DNA of 64,000 nt from Lytechinus pictus (GCF_037042905.1 NC_087262.1:25485001-25549000), one strand, 5' to 3'. Numbered from the stretch's first letter, positions 12,018-23,961 are shown. Numbers and translations are program-made. Notes: generated by a model not told the origin, from the sequence alone.

Positions 12018-13692
12018 TATTAGATAAGTCAAACAAGCGTATTTATCATAATGATCCATCGTACTTAGGAGTTAAATAGAATACACATGTACACAATATA
12101 GTTCCATTGAATCATAAAGATCGTGAGACAGGGAATGTGTAGTATGAACAGATTTTATTGAACACAATCGTGCATAACGCTCGAATGAAACAACTTTCTT
12201 TAAACTTGTGTGGACGTATAGTATGATTAGTATCCATGAGATACATTGATTTTTCTCTCTCTCTGGCGCCCCCCCCCCCATTTCCCGATCATTACTTACG
12301 TTTTCAAGTTTAAGCAATTATTATTGATTGATGAGAAGATCTTTCTAATGATATTTCGTAATACCTTATTTCCAAAATTACACACATGGATAATCCCTTC
12401 CACGCTCACTATGGAAGTTTAGGCAATGTTTTAATCCAAAATAATATTTTACTTCTTTATTTTCTGAATAAAATCATTTGATATAATGAAAAGTGTCAAA
12501 CTGTAGGCCCTTTATCAAAGACACATGCTACATTGTTCATGTCCCTTTGTCGGGGTTCAGACTCGGTTCGATTCAGAACCTTAATGTCAGGAGAAAATGC
12601 TTCCTAAATTTATCACTGTTACTGCTTTGAATAATGCAAGATCCAATACCGCCATTGAAAACCAATGAAAATTTTAATGTGGCGAGCGAACTGCACACTC
12701 TTAAATTCTACTTTAAAGACACTTAAATGCATGTGTTATTACGGGAGTATCCATTAGCGGAATAATACTGCACGCGCGCTTAATAGAAATTAAATGCGTC
12801 CTGCACGCCCGTACTGGAACATCGAAGCGATTTTGTTAGAAGAACATGATTAATAGCTCAGTTCAAGTGCCCAACTGATAGAAAAGAGGAAGATTCTTTA
12901 GATTTTGGATAAGTTTTTATTTTATCTATTACTATTTAAGGTCACCCCGGTCAGGCGTGGAACTTTTTGTGAATGGAAATATGACCATGATGGAGGGAGG
13001 GGTCCATGGGCCCTTTATAGATCACTGATAGGGTCGGGGGGGGGGGGCGAAGATCTGTATGACGAGGTTTAGAATTAAGAGATCATCGGATTAAAATGAG
13101 GTCCCACTGTTTTAGCAGCTTTTTCTCAATCGTGACGATCAAAACAAATAATCATTTTTTTAAATGACTTTGCATTTGATAACTTTAATTTTAACTCATT
13201 ATCCTAGACGTTAAACATTTTCTACAATGGTTAAAATAACATCCATATGTCTATTTTAGGGAAAGGGCCTCGATCGAAACACACACACACTTACCCTCTT
13301 ACACTCGCCCAAACTAACGCATCACCGTATAAGCGAGAATGTTTGCTAGTAATTACCTTTAACTTAAAACTTGCATTACCATCATTATACAAAAGTAGTG
13401 ATTTTATTACCCTCTCATTATACATTATTTCCCTTTTTACAACACGAAGTTGCTCTTCTCTTTGTATTTGTATATCTTTCATGTATAATTGCCATTGTCA
13501 TGTAGTCCTGGGTGGTTTTTTTTACTAATTTTTTGCGCGTCATTTTTATACATCCATTCATCAAAAGCTGATTTTTTTTGTAATATTGATGTTTTAATGT
13601 TGTATAAGAAATATCATATAACATGAAACGAAATTCAACAGGAAAGACTTATACAGAATCAAAAGCCATTACTCATCTTCTTAATTGCAATG
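12018..13692. other. Intergenic, no gene seen
   Basis: AT-rich, with a poly(C) run near 12270, a poly(G) run near 13037 and a short CA run near 13280. I see no supported gene. Confidence 0.55.
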
Positions 13693-13764
13693 GGTCCCAT
13701 GGTGTAATGGTTAGCACTCTGGACTTTGAATCCAGCGATCCGAGTTCAAGTCTCGGTGGGACCT
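13693..13764 (+). tRNA. tRNA-Gln (anticodon TTG)
   Basis: The 72-base gene folds as a complete cloverleaf. The acceptor is GGTCCCA with TGGGACC, all seven pairs, then discriminator T. The D-arm is GTGTAATGGTTAGCAC, the anticodon arm is CTGGA-CTTTGAA-TCCAG with TTG at positions 34-36, and the T-arm is CCGAG-TTCAAGT-CTCGG. The anticodon reads CAA, so it carries glutamine, and the body is nearly the same as other animal tRNA-Gln genes as I recall them. No intron is present and CCA is not encoded, as usual for eukaryotes. A T7 run follows within a few bases as the Pol III stop. It is a single gene here with no other tRNA beside it. Confidence 0.97.
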
Positions 13765-13769
13765 CTTTA

Positions 13770-13776
13770 TTTTTTT
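13770..13776 (+). terminator. Pol III terminator of tRNA-Gln
   Basis: A run of seven T begins five bases after the tRNA 3' end, the standard RNA polymerase III stop. Confidence 0.85.
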
Positions 13777-14645
13777 CATTTTTTTCATTTTCAAGATATA
13801 AAAAAAAAAAGATTCAGCGTATTGATAGAAAATGCCACAAAACCAACAAATACAACAGCAATATTGCTGCAGCCACATTGTAACGAAACCGACTCCAGAC
13901 TGATCGGTCATATCGAATATCGAACGGCTGGTTTGGAGTCCGTAAAAAAAATCTTGTATTTTCCCATCGTCTTCTCTCTTGTTATTTTTTTATTGGTAAT
14001 GCCTTATTCCTATTTTTCGTTATAACTGAGAGAAAGATTTACTTTCTCTAAGAGTTTTCTACCCTCACAAATGCTGCCAAGCCCCCTCCCCCTTGCCACC
14101 CCAATCCATATTTCCTTTCCAATTTTCTTTTTAAAGCCACCATACGATTAAGGTCTCATACTCGCATAATGGATTCCCTTCCCCGGCTGATAGCACCATC
14201 CAAGTCGTGATTACTGGGCCTCCAAACATTGACGTTAATTTAAATAAATTACAACCGAAACGCTAAACTCACTCTAATGAAGGGTATATGGTTTATTGAT
14301 ATCAAGCTATTGCAAAGGTTTTCCCATGAATAAATTCCACGGCGCACAAAATGGATGAGATACAATCAAGTATGGTATTAGATAGGCACAGAAGACAGGG
14401 ACGATGAAATGATTTATACGGGGAATTTAAGCGGGCTAAAGTCTTCTGTTTTCTTCTTTGAGAAAACCTATAAAGTGGTTTAGCTGATAATATCCGGTCC
14501 CATCGTCTTACACTCTCACAGTTATCTACCCCTCCTTTCTTATTTGTCATGATATTTATTTTCATCTCTTCTTAGATTTCTATTATCCGCTCGTCTCCAT
14601 TTACCAATCTTATCCTCGGTCCAACCTATTTTTCTCATGCTTTTC

Positions 14646-14690
14646 TATCTATCTATCTATCTATATATCTGTCTGTCTGTCTGTCTGTCT
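14646..14690. repeat. CTAT then CTGT tetranucleotide microsatellite
   Basis: TCTATC units change into TCTG units part way through, giving a compound tetranucleotide repeat of about 45 bp. Confidence 0.9.
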
Positions 14691-14984
14691 ATTATCATCA
14701 TATCTTCCTCTCTGTGATAAATAGAATATATAAAAAAATCAAACCAGTAACTGGATATTTAAAAAGATAAATAGGAGCATTATGCCCTTATTGATCATCC
14801 TAATAATCGATCATGTCGATTTCATTTATTTTCATGCTTCACTTAATATGACATTCTGTAATAAACACGCTCTCAAATTAAGCTTCTTCTTCTCAACCTT
14901 CTCCCAATTTTAACATAAAGATATAATTTCAAATTCAATAAATTCACCGTTTTATCCTCATAAATCTCAAAACGATTTGTATCT

Positions 14985-15040
14985 CTAAAAAGCGCTATTG
15001 GCTATTATTATTACTTTATTATTATTATTATTATTATGTG
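14985..15040 (+). mobile_element. Possible SINE tail remnant with TTA repeats
   Basis: AAAAGCGCTATTGGC is followed by runs of TTATTA. The word AGCGCTAT before a TTA tail is how the tRNA-Thr SINE family of this window ends (compare 21121-21193). Short and diverged. Confidence 0.3.
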
Positions 15041-15975
15041 ATTTTTCAGTAAGCATGAATACTGAAAAATATTGAAGGATGGCCATAATGGCTGAAGCAA
15101 ATGAAATTATTTGTGTTTGATGCAAGCCAATTTACAGAATATCAATGCCATATTCTGTCATACTGAATTTAAAAAGCGCCTTTTCATCAATTAGTTAATT
15201 CAGACAAATAACACACAATAAACAGCGAAATCAATACGATCATTTCACATATCACTTTCAATTTTAAATGTAGGATTTTTTGAGTATTTTTTCTTCATGA
15301 TCATGACTATTACAAAAAACCAATATTCTGTTTCATCCTCTCCCTCCCTCTAGTCTTTATCTCTTTCTTTCACTGTATCTATCACTCTTCTCCACCTCTC
15401 CATACTCTTTCCATTTTCTTGATAACTCATGTTTTTGCTTCTTTTCATTCCTTATTCCTTTATTCTGTGATTCTTATAACAAGAGGATGTAATAATGGAG
15501 TGCAATATTATTACGCTTTAGCCGTTTTCATGGTCTATTCAATTTTCACTCTCCTCCATCCATAACTGTCTGCTGCATATTTTGGGTGAATCAATCACCA
15601 ATATGCCATCCAGAGTCGTGTGCTCCGTCGAAAGAATAAAAAAGATATGAGAAGAAATATTACGAAAAGAAATTGAAATTCTGAAGTTTGAGTTCCATAT
15701 GCCATGTTGAGTTAGCGCATTTGAAAAGAGCGACTCCGTTTTTGCTCTGACTTCACGGTCATGCACGGCAATTTTATTTCAATTTTTAAATGACAGTCGA
15801 GTCGATCGCAAAAGGACAAAACCTACAAAAGCATGACATTTTTCAGTTCCTATATACCAAAGTCCTAACTCGGTTGGGAAAATGGTAGATAAGAAATATA
15901 TAAATTCATATATCAAAAAACGTTTCATTTTAGTTTATAAGTTCCCAGTCACCCCAACGAGGCTGACTCCAAAAT

Positions 15976-16341
15976 GGGGGCCGTTTCATAAAGCCTCTGG
16001 GGGGGGGGGGGGTTCTCGACCAAAAAGTAGTGGTATGTGCCGCGGGCGAGGCAAAAAACGGGGGCCTTGGAGCGGGCTTATTGTAAAAAGGAGGGTTCTC
16101 GGAACGGGCTTCGGAACTACAAATGTTTGTGAAAACGGGGGTCGTTGGAACGGTTTGCGTGCGTGTGAGTGTGTATGCCGGGCATAAAGCTGTTTGTAAG
16201 TTAAGAGCGACTTTAAGAACGACTGGTGATCCTTTCTTTTGGTAATTGTATACTCATTGGCGATAGTTAGCGCGTAAAAAAGGATCACCAGTCGTTCTTA
16301 AAGTCGCTCTTAACTTACGAATAGCTTTATGAAATGGCCCC
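15976..16341 (-). mobile_element. MITE family A, copy 2, split by a nested insertion
   Basis: The right part (16191-16341) is a well-preserved foldback whose arms carry TAAGTTAAGAGCGACTTTAA and its inverse, ending in CTTTATGAAATGGCCCC. Its spacer matches that of the copy at 8430-8597 only when reversed, so it is inverted relative to it. The outer left end, GGGGGCCGTTTCATAAAGC, lies at 15976-15994 and is separated from the rest by about 190 bp of unrelated G-rich DNA. The word CATAAAGC stands on both sides of that insert. The right arm here keeps the 12 bp missing in copy 1. Confidence 0.85.
15995..16190. mobile_element. Insertion inside MITE A, flanked by 8-bp duplication
   Basis: CATAAAGC occurs at 15987-15994 and again at 16183-16190, the two edges of a 188-bp insert that interrupts the MITE arm. 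An 8-bp target duplication is typical of hAT-type transposition. The insert starts with a poly(G) run and holds imperfect internal repeats of the form ACGGGGGCCTTGGA and ACGGGGGTCGTTGGA. No terminal inverted repeat is evident, so the class is open. Confidence 0.6.
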
Positions 16342-17154
16342 TGGACTCAACCGGATTGAATCCATTCGATATCCGACCGAATTCAGTTTTGGGGGGTGAC
16401 GGCAGCAGAAATGTTGAAACATATTCCTCCAATGATGAACAATTCATTCTCTTTTTTATGTCAAACCAAGAAGAAGTCAAGTCAAGGTCATTAGGATTCT
16501 GAATGAATGTTTATGGTCGATAGTGACAAAATCATACAAAAGGACATAATTTTTCATCTTGATATCTGCATGGAAAATGAACACATCGAATATGATTAAT
16601 GACATCAATCGGAAGGAATGGAGACGAAGGAATAAAAGATGAATGTAAAGTTAGAACAATGTAGAGAGCGAGAGGGGAGGGTTAGCCTCAAGCTAAAATA
16701 TGACACAGCAGAGAAATATCCATTATCCATAAATGTCTCTTTTTTTCACTAAAAGGTGCTCTTGTCAGTCATTTTGTAAAAAGACCCTTGCTAGTAGCCC
16801 CCTCCCCCGAAAGGAGGGGAAACAATTCGCAGCAGTGTCAGTGGTACAACTTCTCCCAGTAACTTATTGAACCTGTTTTTAATTATTTATCTTAGTGTCC
16901 AAAAATCCTCTCAATGATCTGTAAATTTAATTTTCATTTCGGGTCTTTCTCTCGTATACTATAGTAATTCTGTAATACTTTTTCATTTCCCCATTTGCCT
17001 GTATGTCTGCCCCCATCCCACCCCCTCTCTCTCTATTAGATACATTCTATCGCACACAGAAACACACTCTCCCTCTCCCTATCAATCTAATTTCCTTACA
17101 ATATTCATATTTCAAAATCACCTTCCTGAGGTTTAAACAAGAATTGGCGCCAAT
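16342..17154. other. Intergenic, no gene seen
   Basis: No supported coding frame or repeat beyond short pyrimidine-rich pieces near 17010-17085. Confidence 0.5.
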
Positions 17155-17432
17155 GGCACGTATTCTGAAATCGTTTTTTTTTATTTTGTATAAAGTTGTG
17201 TTTAACTATGGATAGCCGATTATGAGATAAATCTCTAACATTAGAGGTTCATAGTATCAGCACATTTGACTCTCAAATCATTCTTAACTGTCTGGGAAGG
17301 ATAAATAAGATAATTGTTTTCACCATTAAAGAATTAGGAAAAAGCACAGTAAAAATAAGAAACATACCATGTGAACAAATTTTGACATGTTTGGCTCCCC
17401 ATAGTTTTAACGCAGAGTTCAGAATACGGGCC
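17155..17432 (-). mobile_element. MITE family B, copy 1
   Basis: The ends are GGCACGTATTCTGAA on the left and TTCAGAATACGGGCC on the right, imperfect inverted repeats. Inside lie a sub-terminal TTTAACTATGGATAGCC and an inverse-facing TTTGGCTCCCCATAGTTTTAA. The reverse complement lines up along its whole length with 30660-30947. There is no coding potential; it is a non-autonomous DNA element of about 280 bp. Confidence 0.8.
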
Positions 17433-18189
17433 AATATGTTTGGGAATGCAAAGGTTTTCGACGTCAAAATCTTATTTTTCTTGTGTATAGAAAGATTAAC
17501 ATCTAAATGGCACTACACCAATTTCACGAGTTTATGCAAATTTGATGACTATATAGGCCTGTATGTTTTACCATTGTTGATTTCGTTCATTTAATTTTGA
17601 TTGGTGATTTCAGCTGTAGGTAAGATGTTATATTTGAGGGCCTTAGGGACTATCTTCGATGGTTATCTATTTGGAACTACGTTTAAACATGTCATTTAAA
17701 TTTATGTAATAAACGTATAATTTAAAATTTTCCTTCATAATCTTCAAATTTTACACTTTATACACTTAATAGTTAAATTTAATTGGACAGCAATGCGGGG
17801 CGTTAGGACGTCCCCATCCCCCCCCCCGAATTTCGAATGCTGTAGATCATTCTTTATGTGAAAGTGCCCACCCCTCCCGTGACAGAAATATCAAGAAATC
17901 GCCTCGCATGGCTATGTTCATGTGGCTTTGCCCCCAGCCTATCTGCCCCCCCCCCCTGTGATTACCCCTTTCTCTCCATGCATCTCATCAAGCTTGAATT
18001 CAAGTTCATGAGCGGGGAGACCTGACAGTTTTCCAGTGATAAATGAGGATTGTGCGCATCCATGCGTATGTATAGGGCGCGACTCATCGGAGCCCCTCAG
18101 TCTTGGCATGTTTGATGTGGCACGCACTTTACTCTACTCATACCACTCAGGTAATTTTTTAATTCAAATGAACATTTTTTTAAGAGATG
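17433..18189. other. Intergenic with poly(C) runs
   Basis: Two poly(C) runs near 17819 and 17947 sit in an otherwise featureless stretch. No gene is seen. Confidence 0.5.
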
Positions 18190-18530
18190 GAGTAATCCAT
18201 ACAGCGCTTAATACATCTGAACGACGTGTTTAAGCGCTTTACAGATATATTATTACCCCGGTCATCGGATTCAATCAGTCATTCCGCACACAATGTGTGC
18301 ACATCTACCACTCCCTGGGGAATATTCCAGTCAGCCGCCGGTGAGGTGCACACAGTACTGGACAAGCTACAATGACTTTCACATCCTACCGGGTACCCAT
18401 TTAGCACCTGGGTCGAGAGTGGCAAAGTGTGGATTAATGCCTTGCCAAAGGACGCCAGACCGTGGTGGGAGTCGAACACACGACCCTCTGCTTACAAGGC
18501 GAGAATCAGAACTACACCACGGCTCCTCCA
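18190..18530 (-). mobile_element. tRNA-Thr-derived SINE
   Basis: On the minus strand the element starts with a tRNA-like head, GAGCCGTGGTGTAGTTCTGA, with CTTGTAA as the anticodon loop (TGT, threonine type) and GTTCGACTCC as the B box. A body of about 250 bp follows with ACTTTGCCACTCTCGACCC, GGTACCCGGTAGG and CCTCACCGGCGGCTGACTGG, ending in TGTATTAAGCGCTGTA. I recognise this as a repeat family common in sea urchins. The head lacks about three bases next to the A box (TAGTTCTG where TAGTGGTTCTG is expected) and the B box has one mismatch, so this copy is probably dead. The usual TTA-type tail is not preserved. Open frames overlapping it are spurious. Confidence 0.85.
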
Positions 18531-20744
18531 CCTTTAGATAGGAATTTTGAAATCATTGGTTGATTTGTCCCCCCCCCCCTCTTTCTTATTTTTTTAGATG
18601 TATTGGACTAATTGCCTATGCCAATTAACTAAAAGCTTAAATCATATTATTATGATCATAATTGGATCTGTTTAAATCATAACTGCATTCTTATCAACGC
18701 AGATGCATAATCAACAGAGATTTTTTCCATGCTAACGAAACAAAGGTAAAAAAACGATGATACGACGGGTTCATCATAATTATTGAAAAACATTCAAAAC
18801 GACTGATTAAACAACTTGTTTATTTCTGTTTTATTATTCAGATAAAGATGATTGCCAAACGAATTCAATTACCGTAGCAGAGAAAACAGAATTAAAGTTT
18901 ATCCTTTCAATAAGTAGGCGATGTTTAAAAAAACACTTAGCTTCGTTAAATAGTCTAGCTGTTCCGTTTTAAACGAAAAAACTGACTTCGCTTCTCGATG
19001 AGATGATAATTACATGTAGGTAGATAAAGGCTTGATAATAAAATCAGAACAAAGATTACTTTGAATCCAATCGTGGGTTTACGTGCCTGCACCTCCACCA
19101 TCTTGATAAAGATAACTTTAAAACTATTACAGCACACATAATTTGACCTCTGTAAATCGATCACAAAAATGATTTTCCACCAATAAAAAGAACCGATTTG
19201 CGTTTGATGTCAGAAATTGTGTTTAAACAAGATTTGAGCAACCATGTCCAAGATTGTCCCTTACAAAGCTAACTTAATACAAGGAAAGTCCCGACGGATA
19301 CCCCTTGTATACTATCCAACAAAACAAAATATTATAAATTTATTCATTGGATGAATATCAAGATCTTGATACAAAGTTTCAGGGTTTGGAGGGACTACAT
19401 TATTTATGTCATGTGGACTTTCCATTCTTTCACTTATTCATTTTGTTAAAAAAAAACGGATATGTATGTGCTTATTTGTTCATGCATTCAACTTTAATAA
19501 TTCATTTATTTCTTCATTCCTGTATTATTGTATGATATCCCTCTTTCCTGTTGCATTTCATACTCCCTTTATTTGTAAAACAAAAGAAAGCGAAGCGAAG
19601 TACAATGGAACTTTATTTGTTGCATAGGGAATGTATGATGATTATAAGCGGCGGAAGGGGGGGGGGCTCTTGACTTTCAGGAAGAAAAAGGATTGTACAG
19701 AACAAGGTAGATTTTGGTTTCTTCCAATCGGTATAAATCCGATTTCAAACTCATGACTGCGGCTATAATAACAAAGAACACAAATTACGTGACCTCATAA
19801 TAGGATGTATACTATTTCCCAAGATCATGACGATGAAAAGCAAAAGCGACTGAAAAACATGTTAACGTCCTCGGTCACAATAGTATTTTTAGAATTATAA
19901 AAAAAAAGATGAACAACAAATCACGACGATGAACGATGACTTGTAGTCGATGGATATTAATCAATATCATAGCTTATTGTAATGTTTTTAATTTCAGAGC
20001 ACCAAACTATTAATCAAAATGACAGGGCGATATCTATTGCCGAATGACAAGAGGGAAAAAAGGAAACAAAATCGGTAGAGCACTGCCAAGGTGACAAAAA
20101 TATGGGATCCAAACATTATGTTCATGATGAAGTTGGCTTTGTTGAAAAGCTGGAAGCGTTACTGCGTGATCACACTATCAGTCGTATTTATCATGAATAA
20201 AACAAGATATAGAAAGGGAGCTGTCAGCACACATCCTCTCTGTAATACCATAAACATATTTCACACAAGTTTTGTGATATATCACGATGGCTTTGAACGT
20301 CTTTGTAATGTCGAATGAAAATGGCGTTTGAATAACAGAATGCGTACACGTTGTATATACGGTACATCTCCTCCGAGAGAGCGAGCAGTTCTAGCTAGAC
20401 AGACTATGGCGGGTATTTTTTTAAAGTCCAGATTAACTCAAATCGCATCTTGAATCTGCAAGCTATGCATTCAGATGTTAAACTGTTTTCAAGTTAAACG
20501 AAATCTGGTTGATGAATTGGAAATGTGTCACGAAGATGTTTATCGCAATCACACTACGTAATATTAAATGACAATAGGCAATAGACATTAGGGAGTCTTG
20601 TGCAAATAATGTACTTTTGATTTCCATGATTTGAAAATCATCTTGATAAATTATTCATGCTAATTATTCTATCCAACATACAGATTCATTGACACTTTTT
20701 TCTTGTGGAAAATCTGCACATTAGACCAACATTCAACCTATGTC
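18531..20744. other. Intergenic, no gene seen
   Basis: AT-rich, with poly(C) at about 18571 and poly(G) near 19660. No supported gene or repeat. Confidence 0.5.
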
Positions 20745-20793
20745 TAATCCTAATCCTCGTGTTATTCTGAGCCTAAAGCCCCGATTATAATCC
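20745..20793 (+). promoter_or_regulatory. Cluster of three TAATCC (K50 homeodomain) sites
   Basis: TAATCC occurs at 20745-20750, 20751-20756 and 20788-20793. Otx, Gsc and Pitx proteins with Lys50 prefer this word. Two are directly abutting. The cluster is 14 kb from the Pitx exon and could be regulatory, but the word is only six bases and could cluster by chance. Confidence 0.3.
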
Positions 20794-21120
20794 TCAATTC
20801 ATGATCCTAAGAAAAATTAAGTTGACGAATTACCAGTGTCATTCTGTTTATATATATTTCTTTTTAATGTGTCACAGTTTATCAACGGTCAGTTAGGAGC
20901 TTGGTAAGTTGATTGTCTGTATTCATTCAGACAGCACATATGCGGCGACAGGGTATGTTGCTGTTCGAGAGTGGAGGGTGAGGGCAATACTTATGTGACG
21001 TCATAATTTTTCAATTGAATACCAAGTAGTTATAAGACCCAGGCCTCTATTTTTTTCACTATAAAAAAAATCATTAGGGAGGGGCGATCGCCTCCTCCTT
21101 GGAGATCCGCCCTTCATTAA

Positions 21121-21163
21121 TCGCTTAGAAACACCATGTATTAAGTGCTATATAAATACAGTG

Positions 21164-21193
<30 letters not shown>
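21121..21193 (+). mobile_element. SINE 3' end with TTA tail
   Basis: TCGCTTAGAAACACCATGTATTAAGTGCTATATAAATAC matches the last part of the SINE at 18190-18530 (GCGCTTAAACACG, ATGTATTAAGCGCTGTA) and is followed by nine or so ATT units. It is the same family on the opposite strand, reduced to its 3' end. Confidence 0.6.
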
Positions 21194-21194
<1 letters not shown>

Positions 21195-22104
21195 ACTGTA
21201 ACATTATAAACGCAGGAAGCAGCCATCAAGCTACATTATTACCATTAATGTCAATCATCACTCGATAGTTCAGATCAGATGATTTTCACCATGCATGGTT
21301 TCGTTTATCAACGGTCAAATAAGGTTTGGTTTTATTCACTGCCTTCATCAATTAAATCCATTATGAAATGAAATTCACCAATCTAATCTAGCACATCTTT
21401 TCCCCCACCTACATTAATTGTATTAGTTCATACTCATTTTCGTTTCGCCCTAGTGTTATCTGTCAGTCACTGGATGTGACATGTACCATGGCCTGTCCAA
21501 TGAACTGCTTCATTGATTAATTGATTGTGTTATTTACTGATTGGATTTTGATGAAAAAGAAATTGATAATGTCTCCTCAAGCATATCAATGACTAATTTA
21601 AACCTCCCTCCCCGCCACAAACATCTATACGTACCATGCCCCTGTCCGGTCGGGTCAGATGTAGTACCCATCCCCCTTGGAGAAGTTTTTTTTTTTATTC
21701 CCCTTGTCATACAAAGGGACAAGAAAACTTCATATTAAAAAATCTTTAAACCATGAAAACTTAACGTTCTTAAATTATGGTATAGACTGTAAAATGTTCA
21801 GCATATTGATTAAGCCAATCACTCTAGGAACAAGATTTTTATATATACATACTTAAACAAAATATTTGTTTATTTATTTTTTAATTCTTTAATTATTTTT
21901 TTTAATACTTTAAACAACACTTGTTAGGGTGACAGACTTAAACAGCGTGATTACCATAAAACATTTGTTTCCAGTGTGTACTATGACCATGATGACTAGT
22001 TTAGGGCGTAACCTTCTTGGTGACACGACATTCGTCTAAGGTATAGGGTTATTGTTGCAATTTAAGGGTTCTATGTTAGGTTTAGGTTTAGGATAGGGTA
22101 TAGT

Positions 22105-22708
22105 GTTAAAGGGGAATCCAGCCTTGGCCATAAAATGTTGTGATGAGAAGGAGAAAAATAAATTAAACAGAATGGTGAAAGTTTGAAAGAAATCCGACAA
22201 GCAATAAGAAAGTTATAGCTGCTTTAAAATTGAGATCACTAATACTATGTAGATTTCAAATTGGCAACTGGGTAAGTAAATTATGACAAGGGGCAAGGAC
22301 AACTTTCCCATAGGCCATGTACTTTATTATCAGGAATTTGTGGTTTTCTTCTAAGTACCCATTCCCCTGGGGCAGTAATCTAAATATAACCCAGGTAGTA
22401 TATTGTTTTATGTCCTCATGAAAGAAAAATATAATTTGAAATAAAACTTTTGGGAAAAATGATATTTTAGCCATAATATGTATTGGAGTACATGGAAGAG
22501 TAGTCCTTGCCTTACATCACTATGACATCCCATATGCGGCCAATTTGAAATCTCCATGGGTATAGTGATTCCCAATATTTACAACTTTAAAAAATTCATA
22601 ACTTTCTTATTGTTTGTCCAATATTGTTCAAACTTTCACCTATCAACTTGTCTGATTTTTCTTTTCCTTATGAAGACAAGTTTTTATTTGGGTTGGATTC
22701 CCCTTTAA
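22105..22708. mobile_element. Long foldback element with TTAA ends (piggyBac-like MITE)
   Basis: Both ends read TTAAAGGGGAATCCA inward (GGTTGGATTCCCCTTTAA on the right). The TTAA would be the target site. The arms stay alignable for about 200 bp each, for example GTGAAAGTTTGAA, CAATAAGAAAGTTAT and AGATTTCAAATTGG appear in both in inverse order. It is about 604 bp with no transposase. TTAA targets are the mark of piggyBac-type elements. Confidence 0.8.
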
Positions 22709-22839
22709 GTCCAGGGTTGAAGTTGGTCATTCCAGTTGTGTGTGGAATTTATACCGGAGCAGTTGTCATGGAACCAAAACTTGTCCAGTCAATTCATATC
22801 AGGAAAATCATGTTTAAGCCAGAGAACACTCGTAATTAT

Positions 22840-23960
22840 CCACAGGGGCGTAACAGGGGTCGGTGGCCGGGGGGGGGGGGGCAAGAGCCAAAAAATTCCC
22901 GGTAATATCATGGTATGAACAGGCATTGGTGTAATGAGGCAAAAAATATTTGGGGCCAAATATGGCGCATCGGGTAGAATTTTTGAAGTCACGAGCGAGC
23001 GAGCAAAAAATTGACACTTTTTATTACTAAAATCAAATTTTGTGCTAGATTTTCACATAACATTAAAAAAATAATATATTTTACCCATCTCTCTTTCCCT
23101 TTTTCGGTCTGTACGCTACAGTACCGTGAACATGATTGTGCGAGGGCATTGAGGCGAAGCTCTATGCAGTAGTAGCGTGATGAGTAAAAAAGAAAAGCTG
23201 CTTATTACGTTAATAAGCTAATAATAAGTTAAGTCCCGAGCGAGCGAGAAAAAAATATCACCTTTTTATCAGAATCTAACTTTGAGTTAGATTTTTGACA
23301 TGATATTCAGAAAATAACATAATATCTTACACTTTTCCTTTGCTTTTCTGTCCTCCTTTTCTTTTTTGTTCTTGGTTGTAGAACATTTATGGACCATGGC
23401 AGGTGGGGTCCGGGGGCTCAGCCCCTGGAACCTCTTGATGTTAAAGCCATTTTAAGCCTCACACATGGCGTTTATTTTTTATCTAAACGCGGGTATATAA
23501 TATAGGTCTTACACAACATATTAATTTAACGCAGTTGCGTAATAAACCAAATATGTTGAGGTGGCACAACTTAGCAAACGTGGGAAAATTTGTTTTTAAA
23601 AAATTGTAAAAAGTCGCCAGCGAGCGAAGCGAGCCAGAAATAAAATGACCTTCTAATGAAATTCTAATCATGTAATAGATTTTTACATTATCTTCAGTGA
23701 ATTACATATTTCACTGTTTTCCAATCATTTAATTTCGTTGCCTCATCTATTTTCTTTTATTTCCTTTTGGGTGTGGAACCAATTCCCTACCCCTACGCCT
23801 GTGATTCAACGTGTCGATCCATACAGGGGGCCCGTTACGGAGCCCTTTGATTCATTGAAGGTTACAGATGGAGAGCCTCTACTGCATGGGGTCTGGGGCA
23901 GAGCCCCTGCATGGGCGGTAACTCTTGCCAGCGTAAAGCTTTACCTTGGTAGGGACATAT
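22840..23960. repeat. Diverged tandem repeats with CGAGCGAGCGAG cores
   Basis: Three related units can be seen. Each has a core such as CGAGCGAGCGAGC (22984), CGAGCGAGCGAG (23238) or GCGAGCGAAGCGAGCC (23617), then an AT-rich part with TTAGATTTTTGACAT or ATAGATTTTTACATTA, and ATATT/ATATTTTACC words. Units two and three end in GGGGTCCGGGGGCTCAGCCCC and GGGGTCTGGGGCAGAGCCCC. A poly(G) run and AGGGGCGTAACAGGGG lead in. The composition is that of a mobile or satellite-like repeat. A related fragment lies near 62700-62920. No protein product is supported. Confidence 0.6.
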
Positions 23961-23961
23961 A

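Larger units (their letters stand above)
13777..15975. other. Intergenic, simple repeats only
   Basis: No gene is supported. Besides the tetranucleotide repeat at 14646-14690 and a GCGCTATT plus TTATTATT segment at 14985-15040 that resembles a SINE tail, I see only AT-rich unique sequence. Confidence 0.5.

Noticed and set aside
13623-14025. Open frames over and after the tRNA-Gln gene
   Set aside because: They read through the tRNA and have no protein character.
18279-18541. Open frames around 18.3-18.5 kb on both strands
   Set aside because: They overlap the tRNA-Thr SINE, whose GC content keeps frames open.
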